Below are positions 26,973-37,498 of a DNA stretch of 64,000 nucleotides, piece after piece; the stretch's first letter is position 1; every line of letters starts with the position of its first letter. The notes beneath the pieces were generated by a model, which saw nothing but the letters and a program-made list of their open reading frames with translations, was not told where the DNA came from and did not search any database. The stretch lies in contig BNCN01000014.1 in the NCBI GenBank assembly GCA_014656495.1, positions 1 through 64,000 of the forward strand, given 5' to 3'. The translations under genes and the position numbers were made by a program. Origin of the DNA: Comamonas sp. KCTC 72670 (GTDB lineage Bacteria; Myxococcota; Myxococcia; Myxococcales; Myxococcaceae).

Positions 26973-28427
26973 ATGCCTTCCCGTCCGTTCCTCCGCTGGC
27001 CGTCCTTCGTGTCCCTCGTGCTCGCCGCCTCGGTGGCGCAGGGGGCCGCGGCGCCGGCCTTGCCTCCGCCCGGCGAAGTCATGGCGACGCTGCGCCAGGT
27101 GGACACGGCGCGCGCGCAGGGCCGCGCCAACGCGATGGACAGCGAGCTGGAGGAGCAGGCCCGTGCGCGGCGAGGGGACCTGATGCCCCGGCTGTACCGG
27201 GCGTGGCTGACGTTCCCTTCGGACGGATGCTGGAACGAGCTGAAGGCCATCTCCACGCTGGACCCGGAGAACCCATGGCCCCGGGTGGGCATGGGGCTCG
27301 TGTACATCCGCTGGGGGCTGCTGGCGGAGGCGCGGGCGCCCATCGCCGCGGCGTTGAAGCTGAAGCCCGGCTTCGCGCCCGCGCTCTGGGCGGAGGGGCT
27401 GCTGCTCCAGGCGGAGGGCAAGCCCGCGGAGGCCGAGGTCCGGCTGCGCGAGGCCTTGGCCCAACTGGACGCGCCGCAGATTCGCACGTCGCTGGCGATG
27501 TTGCTGGCGGGCATCCCCGCTCGGGAGGCCGACGCGCGCGCGGAGCTGACGCGGACGGTGGAGGCCTGGCCGGAGCAGCCGGAGGCGTTGCGGAAGCTGG
27601 CTCAGCTGGCCCGGGCCGCCAATGACGTCCGCGCCGCGGCGACCGCGGGCGAGAAGCTGGTGGCCCTCAAGCCGAGGGACCGCGAGGCGCACCGGCTCCA
27701 GGCCGACTTGTGGCTGGCCGCCTCGGAGAAGGTGAAGGCCACGCAGTCCCTGGAGCGTTACGCGGAGTTGGGGGGCGTGGAGCCCGAGCCGCTGGCGCTG
27801 CTGGCGCGGCTGTACCGGGAGCTGGCGCGCAACGAGGACGAGGAGAAGGCGTTGGTCCGGCTCGCCGCCGCGGCGCCCACGGACCCCGAGCCGTTGCTGC
27901 GTCTGGCCGAGCTGGCCGAGGCCCGCGCGGATGCGGCGACGGCCGAGTCGCAGCTCGTGAAGGCCTCCGAGCGCGCGCCGGGACGTGGCGACATCCACGT
28001 GCTGCGCGCCCGGCTCGTGCTGAAGCAGTCACGTCACCAGGATGCGTTGGTGGCCTACCGTGCCGCGCTCGCGGCGCCGGAGCGGCGGGTGCCCGAGGCC
28101 GAAGCCGAGGCCGCAGCGCTGGTGAAGCACTTCCGCCTGCCGTCGCAGCCCGCGCGGGGAACGCAGGAGCAGATCTACAACCGCGTCTCCCTGGGGTTGG
28201 TCGCGCTCTACATGAACCGGCTCAAGGAGGCGCCGGGGCTCAAGGGCAACCTCAAGGTCCAGGTCCAGGTGGACGCCTCCGGGAAGGCCACGGGCGTGAC
28301 GGTGCTCTACGACAGCCTCAATGAGGCGCTCATCACCGGCCACGCGCACTTCGCCTTCATGGACGCGCAGTACCCGCCCGGGCCCGACACGCCCGTCTTC
28401 CAGTACGTGTTCCGCCCGCCGAAGTGA
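26973..28427 (+). CDS. Secreted TPR protein with TonB/AgmX-like C-terminus
   Basis: This 484-residue protein has a cleavable signal peptide (about 1-26, AQGAAA) followed by roughly nine TPR-like helix pairs (about 50-375). The last 80 residues read LKVQVQVDASGKATGVTVLYDS and resemble the beta-alpha-beta end of TonB/AgmX-type proteins. A periplasmic scaffold role is inferred from these features; no catalytic motif is present. It follows the fibro-slime gene after a hairpin, so it is probably its own transcript, and it is convergent with the coiled-coil lipoprotein gene. Confidence 0.78.
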   Translation: MPSRPFLRWPSFVSLVLAASVAQGAAAPALPPPGEVMATLRQVDTARAQGRANAMDSELEEQARARRGDLMPRLYRAWLTFPSDGCWNELKAISTLDPENPWPRVGMGLVYIRWGLLAEARAPIAAALKLKPGFAPALWAEGLLLQAEGKPAEAEVRLREALAQLDAPQIRTSLAMLLAGIPAREADARAELTRTVEAWPEQPEALRKLAQLARAANDVRAAATAGEKLVALKPRDREAHRLQADLWLAASEKVKATQSLERYAELGGVEPEPLALLARLYRELARNEDEEKALVRLAAAAPTDPEPLLRLAELAEARADAATAESQLVKASERAPGRGDIHVLRARLVLKQSRHQDALVAYRAALAAPERRVPEAEAEAAALVKHFRLPSQPARGTQEQIYNRVSLGLVALYMNRLKEAPGLKGNLKVQVQVDASGKATGVTVLYDSLNEALITGHAHFAFMDAQYPPGPDTPVFQYVFRPPK

Positions 28428-28481
28428 GGCCCGGGCCCGGCCGTGCGTGCTGCCTCGGCCGAGCCCGCGAGCGACAGGCCG

Positions 28482-29204
28482 CTACGGGTTGTCGATGCGC
28501 TGCTCGTACTGGGTGCCGCTACCGCCGTAGCCCTGCACCTGGTTGCGCAACCGCTCCCAGTTGGCGCGGGCCTGCTTCTCCTGGCTCTGCTGCGACTGGA
28601 CCTTGCGCTGGGCCTCCTCCACCTTGCGCTGGGCGTCCGCCGTGGCGGAGGCGAAGTCGGCCTCGGACAGGTCCTGCGCGCGCACGTCCTGGTTGGCCTT
28701 CAGGGCGTTGTACTCGGCCATGCTGAGCTTCGCGTCGGCCACCGCCAGCTCGTTCTCCCGCAGCTCCTTCTGGGCCTCCATCGTCTTGATGGCCTGCTCG
28801 CGGTACTTCACCTGGGCCTGCGCGGCGCTCAGGCCGGAGTCCGCGCCCTTGAGCTCGGATTGCGCCTGGCGGATGTTGCTGCTCTGGCCGGTGGCGTTGG
28901 CGGCCTTGAGCGCGGCGTCATGCGCGTCCCGGCGTGCCTTGGCCGCGTCCGCGTTGCGCTTGGCCACCTCCAGCTCACGGCGCGCGTCATTGAGGGCCAC
29001 GTCGGACCGGGTGACCGCGTCCTGCGCCATGCGCTTCTGCGTTTGCGCCTCGCGGACATCACCCAACTGGTCCTCGGGTACGCGAGCCAGCCAGGACTCG
29101 TCCACCTTCGCGGCGCGGGACGAGCTGCAACCCGTGCTCATGACCGCCAGAGCCGCCCCCATCATCACACCCGCGAAAACCCGACGCTTCTTCGCCTGAA
29201 ACAT
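28482..29204 (-). CDS. Coiled-coil lipoprotein
   Basis: This 240-residue protein has a lipoprotein signal peptide (lipobox MSTGC, Cys26) and then an almost continuous Ala/Gln/Glu/Lys-rich helix with heptad character from about 45 to 225. It ends with a short Gly/Gln tail. GAGGAG lies about 8 nt before the ATG at 29204. It looks like an envelope-tethered coiled-coil spacer, comparable in style with Lpp- or OmpH-type proteins, but I recognise no family. It stands alone between convergent and tandem neighbours. Confidence 0.75.
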   Translation of the reverse strand: MFQAKKRRVFAGVMMGAALAVMSTGCSSSRAAKVDESWLARVPEDQLGDVREAQTQKRMAQDAVTRSDVALNDARRELEVAKRNADAAKARRDAHDAALKAANATGQSSNIRQAQSELKGADSGLSAAQAQVKYREQAIKTMEAQKELRENELAVADAKLSMAEYNALKANQDVRAQDLSEADFASATADAQRKVEEAQRKVQSQQSQEKQARANWERLRNQVQGYGGSGTQYEQRIDNP

Positions 29205-29355
29205 GCTCCGTCTCCTCTCGTGTGCGCGTGTTGCCTGCCAAGACGGTAGTCACGCCCTGCTGAGGAGGCAGACGGCAGGGAGGCGTGCCGAGACGGCGCC
29301 CCACCAGGGCTGGGGACGAGGGCCCGCTCGCTCGTCTGCCCTGCGTGGAGACAGG

Positions 29356-30165
29356 TCAGCGCTTCTCCAGGACGACGGCGTAGAACTCGATGCCCACGCC
29401 CTCCCGGTCCGCGTCGGTGATGTGCCCCGGAGGGAGCCCCAGGAATTCACTGACGGGCACCACCTCCGTGGCGTCTCGTGCCCAGGGGCCGCAGAGGTCC
29501 AGGTATTCGGGCAGGGAGTAGAGCTGGAAGGACTCTCCCATCTGCCGGAACGTGTTTTCGAACTGTTCCCACTGAGGCGTGGAGAGGCCCGGCGTCTTCG
29601 TCTCGAAGGTGGTGAAGAGCTTCGAGCCCGGCGCCGCCCAGTCGTAGAGGTCGCGGAAGAACTGACGGTTTTCGTCCGCCGTGAGGAACACGGTGATGCC
29701 ATTGGCACCAAAGGCGACACGGCGCTCACCCTGAAGGAAGGCCTCCACGTCTGTTCGGCGCAGGAAGTCCCCGGCCTTCCGGATGTCGCATTCCAGGTAG
29801 CGCACGTTCGGCGTGTTCCCCAGCAGATGCTGGGCGGTGGTGATGGTGAGGGGATTGACGTCGCTGTAGAGCACGCGCGTGTCCGGGAGCACGGCGTGGA
29901 CGTGGTCCCCGGTCGGCAGGCCGGACGCGAAGTCCACCCAGTGCTGGAAGCCATCGGCGGACAGGCGCTGCGCGGCGGTGCGAAGGCAGGCGCGCAGCAT
30001 GCGCACCCACTTCGGGGTGGCGGGCAGGAGCGAGAACATGAACTCCGCCGCCTGCCGGTCCGCCTCGAAGTGGTGTGTCCCGCCCAGCGTGTAGTCGTAG
30101 ATGCGGGCGGCATTGGGGATGTTCGGGTTGACGCCCGGGATGCGGGCGAGCGCTTCGGAATCCAT
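29356..30165 (-). CDS. SAM-dependent methyltransferase, DUF574 type
   Basis: This 269-residue protein starts at the ATG at 30165, with GGAG 8 nt upstream. The N-terminal IPNAARIYDYTLGGTHHFEADR is the hallmark of the S-adenosyl methyltransferase family PF04672 (DUF574). The SAM-binding loop is at WVDFASGLPTGDHVH. This family is most abundant in actinomycetes, so its presence here could reflect transfer, though base composition does not stand out. The substrate is unknown. It lies 26 bp after the kelch gene on the same strand, so they are likely one operon. Confidence 0.85.
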   Translation of the reverse strand: MDSEALARIPGVNPNIPNAARIYDYTLGGTHHFEADRQAAEFMFSLLPATPKWVRMLRACLRTAAQRLSADGFQHWVDFASGLPTGDHVHAVLPDTRVLYSDVNPLTITTAQHLLGNTPNVRYLECDIRKAGDFLRRTDVEAFLQGERRVAFGANGITVFLTADENRQFFRDLYDWAAPGSKLFTTFETKTPGLSTPQWEQFENTFRQMGESFQLYSLPEYLDLCGPWARDATEVVPVSEFLGLPPGHITDADREGVGIEFYAVVLEKR

Positions 30166-30191
30166 GTTCCAGCTCCGTGGGGACAGCGTGT

Positions 30192-31292
30192 TCAGGGGCT
30201 CCACCTCAGGGATACGGTCTCCAGCATTCCGTCGGGCTGCGTGCGGCGGAGCCCGACCACCAGGACGGAGCCGTCACCCAGGGCGGTGACGCGGTGGTCG
30301 GACACCGCGGCGCTCATGGGCGTTCCGGCTGTCCACGCGCCCGTGTCCGGCGACCACAGCTCCACCGTGGCCGAGGCCGCGAAGTCCGTCTGCCCGAGCC
30401 CGCCGAACGCTCCCGCTCGTCCGTCCGGGAGCGCGGCCAGCACGACGCTGGAGCGCAGGTCCGTGAGCGCCCCGGTGGGCGTCCACTGTTCTCTCGCCGG
30501 GTCCCAGAGCTCGGCGGTGCCCAGCAGCTCGCCTTGGTGCCACCCGCCCACGACGAGGACGCGCCCGTCGGAGAGCGTGACGCCCTGGGGGTCGTCACGG
30601 GACGCGGTGAGGGGCTGCGACGTCCGCCAGGTGCGCGTACCGGGCTCCCAGACCTCCGTGTTCCGGTCGAGCGGTGGCGCGAGGTGCTGGCCTTCGATGA
30701 TGGCGAAGCCGAAGCCGTTGTCCCGGCCTCCGGCGATGACCACGCGCTCGCCGCTCACGCACACGGGCCCCGGGTGGAACAGGCGCACCGTCTGCCCCGC
30801 GGGCTCCCAGGCCGAGGCGCCGGGCCGCAGCAGCTCCGCCCGCGTTCCCCGCTCCAGGTCCGAGGCGTCATGGTCGGAGCCCAGCACCAGGACGGCGCCA
30901 TCCGGCAGCGCCACCGCGACGGGCCTGTCCCGCGCCGCGAGCAACGGGGGCCCTTCCCGGAAGCACCGGGTGTCGGGCTCCCAGAAGAGCGTGTCCGCCA
31001 TCTCCAGGTCGGTGTGGTTCCGGCCGCCCACGATGAGCACGCGCCCGTCGGGTAGGGGCACCGCGGCGTGGCCTTGCCGGGGCCGCGGCATGGGAGACAG
31101 CGCCTCCCAGGTGTTCGACGCCGCGTCCCACCGCATCGCGCTGGCGGCCGTCGCGGGCGTGGTGCCGCCGCCTTGCTCGCTCCAGACCTGCCCACCCACG
31201 ACGAGCGCGCCGCCGGGCACGGCTGTCAGGGTGAAGGCGTCGAGCCAGAGGCCGGGGTAGGGGAGTCGCTGCGCGGGCGGCGTCGAAGTCAT
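30192..31292 (-). CDS. Kelch-repeat (galactose-oxidase-like propeller) protein
   Basis: This 366-residue protein starts at the ATG at 31292; a longer in-frame extension upstream is not convincing. About seven kelch units are visible, each with LPDGRVLIVGG- or LSDGRVLVVGG-like strands followed by a WEPxTxxW-type segment, giving a complete beta-propeller. No signal peptide is evident, so a cytoplasmic site is likely. Kelch propellers bind partners or carry active sites, but no copper-oxidase residues are evident. The methyltransferase gene follows 26 bp downstream, and the spermidine-synthase-like gene is divergent. Confidence 0.82.
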   Translation of the reverse strand: MTSTPPAQRLPYPGLWLDAFTLTAVPGGALVVGGQVWSEQGGGTTPATAASAMRWDAASNTWEALSPMPRPRQGHAAVPLPDGRVLIVGGRNHTDLEMADTLFWEPDTRCFREGPPLLAARDRPVAVALPDGAVLVLGSDHDASDLERGTRAELLRPGASAWEPAGQTVRLFHPGPVCVSGERVVIAGGRDNGFGFAIIEGQHLAPPLDRNTEVWEPGTRTWRTSQPLTASRDDPQGVTLSDGRVLVVGGWHQGELLGTAELWDPAREQWTPTGALTDLRSSVVLAALPDGRAGAFGGLGQTDFAASATVELWSPDTGAWTAGTPMSAAVSDHRVTALGDGSVLVVGLRRTQPDGMLETVSLRWSP

Positions 31293-31393
31293 GGCCGCAT
31301 CGTATGCGGCGGGCGGGCGGGCCCGTACACGGCGTGTTTCACGCCCATGCGGCGCGTGGCTCTGGACCGGGGTGGTAGAGTCCACGACACCGC

Positions 31394-33613
31394 ATGGCCT
31401 CTCTCACCGCGTCTCGTCTGGATGTGTTTCGCGCCGCGCTCCTCGTGCTGGTGACGAGCTGCGCCACCCTGGTCCTGGAGCTGGCCGCGGCCCGGCTCCT
31501 GGCGCCCTTCATCGGCGCCTCGCTCCACACGTGGACGAGCATCATCGGCGTGGTGCTCGCGGGCATCAGCCTGGGCAGCTACGCGGGGGGCCGGCTGTCG
31601 GAGCGCGGCGCGTCGTTCCGGTGGCTCGCGGGTCTCACCTCCCTGGGCGCGGTGCTGGCGCTGCTGCCGCTGGGGTGGGTGGCCGTGCTGGGAGACGGCG
31701 CCGCGCTGCGCGCCATCCCCGTGCTGCCGCGCACCTTCCTGCTCACCTTCCTGGGCTTCTTCCCCGTCAGCTTCGTGCTGGCCATGGTGACGCCGCTGGC
31801 GCTCCGGTTGCTGCTCCCGGACCTGGCGCGCGCCGGGCGCATCGGCGGGCTGCTGTACGCGCTGGGGACGCTGGGCGGGCTCGCGGGCAACTTCCTCACG
31901 GGCTTCGTGCTGGTGGCGTGGTTCCCCGTGCCCACCATCGTGCTCACCGTGGCGGGCGCGTTGCTGCTGTGCGCGCTGATGGCGCTGCCCCGGGCCTCCG
32001 TCTCCGCGCCGCCCATCCTGGCGACACCCGTGGGGGACGTGGGGCCGTCCGTCACCCCGGAGGCGCCGCGCGGCGGCGTGGACCTGCGCACGCGGCCCGT
32101 GCTGGCGTGTGTCCTGGTGGCCTGCGCGAGCTTCTGCACGCTCGCCATCGAGCTGGCGGCCAGCCGCATCCTGGCGCCCACCGTGGGGGTCTCGCTGCTG
32201 AGCTGGACGGGCATCATCGGCGTGGTGCTGATGGGCATGGCGCTGGGCAACTTCGTGGGCGGCCACCTCGCGGACCGCTGGCCGCGCCAGGGCGTGCTCG
32301 CGGGCTCCTTGCTGGTGGCGGCGGCGAGCTGCCTGCTGATTCCGCCCGTCCACCAGTGGCTGGTGCGCCGGGAGCTCTTCGAGGGGATGGGGCTCCAGGC
32401 GCGCATCGTCGCGTACACGGCCGCGGTGTTCCTGGTGCCGGTGACGGCGCTGGGTACCTTGTCGCCGCAGGTGCTCCGGCTGACGTTGTCGGACCTGGGG
32501 CAGGCGGGGCGCACCGTGGGCCGGCTCTCCGCGTGGAGCACGGCGGGCGCGCTGCTCGGCTCGTTCCTCACCGGCTGGTGGCTCATCGCCGCGGTGGGCG
32601 TCTATCCGCTGGTGGTGGGGGCCAGCCTGGGCCTGGTGGCGCTGGCGGCCTTCGTGGGGCAGGTGTGGCGGACGCCGCGGCTCTTCGGCGCCACCACCGG
32701 GACGCTCGCGCTGGCGGGCGTCTTCGGTTGGCTGGGGCTCTTCGCCTCGCCCTGCACCGAGGAGACGGACTACTTCTGCATCCAGGTCAACCCGGTGGAC
32801 TACCAGGGCCGCAAGCTGCTGGCCATGCAGCTGGACCAGCTGACGCACACGCTGGTGGACCTGAAGGACCCGTCGTACCTGGGCAACGCGTACTGCTACA
32901 TCCACTCGGAGGTGGTGCGGCACGTGGCCGAGCGCGCCGCCGCGCCCCGGATGCTGATGATTGGCGGCGGGGGCTACGTGGTGCCGCGCTGGGTGGAGAC
33001 CTACGTCCCGCAGGTGCGGATGGAGGTGGTGGAGATCGACCCCGCCGTCACGCGCATCGCCCTGGAGCGCTTCGGCGTGAAGCCCGACACGCGCATCGCG
33101 TCGTTTAGCCTGGACGGTCGGCAGTACCTGCAGGAGCTGGCGGAGCGGGGGGCCTACGACCTCATCATCCAGGACGCCGTCAATGACTTGTCGGTGCCCT
33201 ACCACCTGGTGACGCGCGAGTACGACGCGCTGGTGCGCTCGCTGCTCAAGCCGGACGGCATCTACCTGCTGACCGTCATCGACGAGATTCCCCGTGGGGC
33301 CTTCCTGCGCGCGGCCATCCGGACGGTGCAGGAGGTCTTCCCCCACGTGGAGGTGCTCCACGATGCGCGCACCGGCTCGAAGGGGCAGGGCGTCTACATC
33401 ATCGCGGGCTCGGGGCGGCCCATGGAGCTGGAGCGCCTGCCGGAGCTGCTGCGGGGCGTGGGCATCGAGCGGCCCCGCACGGGCCTGGTGCCCCGCGCGG
33501 AGATCGACGCGTACCTGGCCGAGGGCCCCGCGCTGGTGCTGACGGATGACTTCGCCCCGGTGGACAACCTGCTCGCGGAGCTGTTCCTCCTCCGGGAGCA
33601 GGTCGCGCCGTAG
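31394..33613 (+). CDS. Fused membrane/spermidine synthase-like protein
   Basis: This 739-residue protein has an N-terminal membrane part of about 450 residues and a C-terminal spermidine-synthase-like Rossmann domain. The membrane part is an internal duplication: LVLELAAARLLAPFIG near residue 24 recurs as LAIELAASRILAPTVG near 250, each followed by an IIGVVL segment. The C-terminal domain shows MLMIGGGGYVVPRW and VEIDP, the aminopropyl-donor or SAM-binding motifs. Such fusions are widespread in proteobacteria and annotated as fused MFS/spermidine synthases; their true reaction is unsettled. The stop lies 1 bp before that of the convergent O-methyltransferase gene. Confidence 0.87.
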   Translation: MASLTASRLDVFRAALLVLVTSCATLVLELAAARLLAPFIGASLHTWTSIIGVVLAGISLGSYAGGRLSERGASFRWLAGLTSLGAVLALLPLGWVAVLGDGAALRAIPVLPRTFLLTFLGFFPVSFVLAMVTPLALRLLLPDLARAGRIGGLLYALGTLGGLAGNFLTGFVLVAWFPVPTIVLTVAGALLLCALMALPRASVSAPPILATPVGDVGPSVTPEAPRGGVDLRTRPVLACVLVACASFCTLAIELAASRILAPTVGVSLLSWTGIIGVVLMGMALGNFVGGHLADRWPRQGVLAGSLLVAAASCLLIPPVHQWLVRRELFEGMGLQARIVAYTAAVFLVPVTALGTLSPQVLRLTLSDLGQAGRTVGRLSAWSTAGALLGSFLTGWWLIAAVGVYPLVVGASLGLVALAAFVGQVWRTPRLFGATTGTLALAGVFGWLGLFASPCTEETDYFCIQVNPVDYQGRKLLAMQLDQLTHTLVDLKDPSYLGNAYCYIHSEVVRHVAERAAAPRMLMIGGGGYVVPRWVETYVPQVRMEVVEIDPAVTRIALERFGVKPDTRIASFSLDGRQYLQELAERGAYDLIIQDAVNDLSVPYHLVTREYDALVRSLLKPDGIYLLTVIDEIPRGAFLRAAIRTVQEVFPHVEVLHDARTGSKGQGVYIIAGSGRPMELERLPELLRGVGIERPRTGLVPRAEIDAYLAEGPALVLTDDFAPVDNLLAELFLLREQVAP

Positions 33614-33614
33614 C

Positions 33615-34640
33615 TCAGGCCTTCACCGCTTCGATGATGCTGGAGCCGCTGCGCGTCGGCAGGATGCGCTCCACCTTCCACGCGGTGGCGCCGAGCAGCG
33701 CGTGGAACTCGTCGCGGGTGCGCTCCCGGCCATCCGCGAGCACCAGCATGTTGAGGTCCAGCAGGTGGGAGGGGTCGGGATTCCGGTTGTCGGGAATCAC
33801 CATCTCCAGCACGTAGAGCCGCGCCCCCGCCGGCGCCGCCGCGTGGAGCTGCCGCAGGATGTTGGTGGAGGCCGCGTCATCCCAGTCGTGGAGGATGTGC
33901 TTGAGCAGGTACGCCTCGGCGGCTGGCACCTGGGGCTCGAAGAAGCTTCCAGCCACCACGTCCACGCGGCCGGCCAGCCCCTGCGCCTCCAACTGCGCCT
34001 TCGCGCCCTCCACGACGTGCGGCAGGTCGAAGAGGATACCCCGGCAGGACGGCTGGGCGCGCAGCACGTGCGAGAGCAGCATGCCGTGGCTGCCCCCGAT
34101 GTCCGCCACCCGGGCGAACGGGGAGAAGTCGATGAGCTGCGTCAGCTCGCCGGCGGCCAGCGCGGACAGGTTGCCCATGGCCTGGGCGAAGTGCGTCGCC
34201 TCGTCGGGATGCCGGGCGAAGTGCTCCCAGATGTCGCCACCCAGCGCCGTCTTCACCGTCGACTTCCCGGTGCGAATCGCCTCCGGCAGGTGCCCCCAGG
34301 GCCGCCAATGGGACGCGTCGCTCTGGGTGATGGCTGCCTCCCGCAGCGAGCCCGGCACGCCCGAGCGCAGGCCTTCGCCCATGGGCGTGAGCGCGAAGGT
34401 CCGCTCCGCGATGGAATGAAAGATGCCCGCGGTGATGCCCCCTCGCATCAGCCGGAACAGGGCGTCCGGGTGGACGTCGAGCTCGGCCGCCAGCGAATCA
34501 CTGTCACGGGCCCCGCCCGCGAGCAGGTCCGCGATGCCCAGCCGGGCCACGGTGCCGATGACCTGCGTGGTCCAATAACCAGCGATGCGCTCGTAGAGCT
34601 GCTGCGTGGGAGAGGGATTTCCCTCGGACATGATTTTCAT
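33615..34640 (-). CDS. O-methyltransferase (family 2, acetylserotonin methyltransferase-like)
   Basis: The protein is 341 residues from the ATG at 34640; ATGs at 34664 and 34631 are alternatives and none has a clear ribosome-binding site. An N-terminal winged-helix dimerisation domain (about 10-95) precedes the SAM-binding VADIGGSHGMLLSHVL and the catalytic-base region LLKHILHDWDD. The family methylates hydroxyls of small aromatic or polyketide molecules, often in secondary metabolism. No biosynthetic cluster surrounds it here, so the substrate is unknown. Confidence 0.86.
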   Translation of the reverse strand: MKIMSEGNPSPTQQLYERIAGYWTTQVIGTVARLGIADLLAGGARDSDSLAAELDVHPDALFRLMRGGITAGIFHSIAERTFALTPMGEGLRSGVPGSLREAAITQSDASHWRPWGHLPEAIRTGKSTVKTALGGDIWEHFARHPDEATHFAQAMGNLSALAAGELTQLIDFSPFARVADIGGSHGMLLSHVLRAQPSCRGILFDLPHVVEGAKAQLEAQGLAGRVDVVAGSFFEPQVPAAEAYLLKHILHDWDDAASTNILRQLHAAAPAGARLYVLEMVIPDNRNPDPSHLLDLNMLVLADGRERTRDEFHALLGATAWKVERILPTRSGSSIIEAVKA

Positions 34641-34746
34641 GTCCCGCAGTCTATCCCTGTTCAATGGCTGTCATCACCGAGCGTGAAGCCTCTCGGCCAG
34701 GGACGCCGCGCCGCCCCGGGGTGTCGAGGCGGCACCCCCCGAGGGG

Positions 34747-35775
34747 CTACTTGCCCTTGGAATAGTCGCGGCTGGCGATGACGCCCTGGACCTCGGCGAG
34801 CGCGCGGGCGCCGGAGGCGGACTCGAGCGCCTTCTCCGCGATGGCCTGGACCTGACGCTTGGCCTCGGCCAGCTCCGTCTGGAGCGTCTGGAGGGACTGG
34901 GCCTGCTTGGTGGCCGTCTCCTTGAGCGAGGCAATCTCCATGGCCGCGACGCGCTGCGCCGTCTCCGCGTCCTTCGTGGCCAGCGTGAGCTTCAGCTCCC
35001 ACTCGGACTTCACCCGGTTGCCTGTGATGGACGCGGCGGTGTCCGTCTCCTTCTTCAGCACCAGCGGGAAGTCCGCCACCTGCTTGCGCAGGTCCTCCAG
35101 CTCCTTCTCCCGCAGCTTGAGGGCCTCGTCCCGCGCGGCCCACTCCTTCTCCAGCTTCTCCTTGCGGTCGCGCTCGGCGGCGGCCTGCAGGCGTAGGGAT
35201 TCGGCGAAGGCGTCCTGCTCCTTCTTGCGCTGCTGCTGGGTGTCATAGGCATACGCCTCCTCGTCGCGCTTGCGGGCCAGCTCGGTGGCCTGCGCCTCGG
35301 CGGACTGGTCCGCGTCCGCCTTGGCGCGGGTGTCGGCGATGTCCTTGCGCAGCCGCTCCATCTCCGCCTCGAGCTCCGCCTTGCGCTTGTCATACTCGGC
35401 GACGAGCACGTCGATGGCGCTGGCGGCCACGTCCTTGCCGTGCAGCCCGTTGAGCTCCTCCGTCTTGAGGTGGATGGCCTCGTCGAGCTGCTTGAGCTCC
35501 TCCACCAGGGAGATGACCTGCTCGTTGATGCCGGCCAGCGTCTTGTTGATGGTGAGGCCCGCCTCGGTGACCTTCTTCACCGCGGACTCGGCGGTGAGGC
35601 TGGCCACGTCCGCCAGCACGTTCCGGGCGTGCACGTCCTGGGCGTCCTGCTCCTTGGTGGAGACGATGGGCTTGTTGCGGGCCTTGCGCGCCAGCTCGTC
35701 GAAGGCGGCCTTGGTGGCCTCGGTGGAGCGGTTGCGGGCGACGACGTTGCGCTTGGACGTCTTGCGAGTGGCCAT
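34747..35775 (-). CDS. Long coiled-coil protein
   Basis: This 342-residue protein starts at the ATG at 35775 with TGGAGAG 7 nt upstream. The first 20 residues are basic (MATRKTSKRNVVARNR). Almost all of residues 70-330 is charged, Ala/Glu/Lys/Gln-rich helix with heptads, predicted as long coiled coil, with a short break near VADFPLVLKKE. There is no signal peptide or membrane segment, so it is cytoplasmic, perhaps DNA-, filament- or scaffold-associated through its basic start. I do not recognise a named family. It is divergent from asnS. Confidence 0.78.
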   Translation of the reverse strand: MATRKTSKRNVVARNRSTEATKAAFDELARKARNKPIVSTKEQDAQDVHARNVLADVASLTAESAVKKVTEAGLTINKTLAGINEQVISLVEELKQLDEAIHLKTEELNGLHGKDVAASAIDVLVAEYDKRKAELEAEMERLRKDIADTRAKADADQSAEAQATELARKRDEEAYAYDTQQQRKKEQDAFAESLRLQAAAERDRKEKLEKEWAARDEALKLREKELEDLRKQVADFPLVLKKETDTAASITGNRVKSEWELKLTLATKDAETAQRVAAMEIASLKETATKQAQSLQTLQTELAEAKRQVQAIAEKALESASGARALAEVQGVIASRDYSKGK

Positions 35776-36037
35776 GTGACTCTCCAGGTAGGGCACGGCC
35801 AGGGCAGGCCCGAAAGCCTGCGAGGGACGTGCGGGATTTGTGGAATCGCTGGCGCCCTTTCCGGGCGACCATGAGCAAAAGATACCTGGGGGGTCTGACA
35901 CGGTTGGCCGGGTTTCAGGCGGCCGAAACCGATGTTTGGAGCCCCACCGGCAACGCTTGGGGCCACACCGCCCTTGTCCTCGGGGCCGGGGCCCGGCTAA
36001 CTCGCGGTCCCGGAATCGGCTCATAGGGAGAGCGTCA

Positions 36038-37438
<1,401 letters not shown>

Positions 37439-37460
37439 TCCGAGGCCCTGGTGGAACGCC

Positions 37461-37489
37461 GGTGTCTCCTCCGCGGTGGAGGAGACACC
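37461..37489. terminator. Perfect 12-bp hairpin between convergent genes
   Basis: GGTGTCTCCTCC (37461-37472) and GGAGGAGACACC (37478-37489) pair perfectly with a 5-nt loop. It sits between the stops of asnS and the CotH gene, 10 bp from the latter. No T-run follows on either strand, so it is probably a bidirectional end or RNA-stabilising stem. Confidence 0.65.
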
Positions 37490-37498
37490 GGGCGCCCG

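Noticed and set aside
35776-36037. Possible T-box leader of asnS
   Set aside because: No T-box core sequence or antiterminator was found; only a small GGTTTC/GAAACC hairpin is present.
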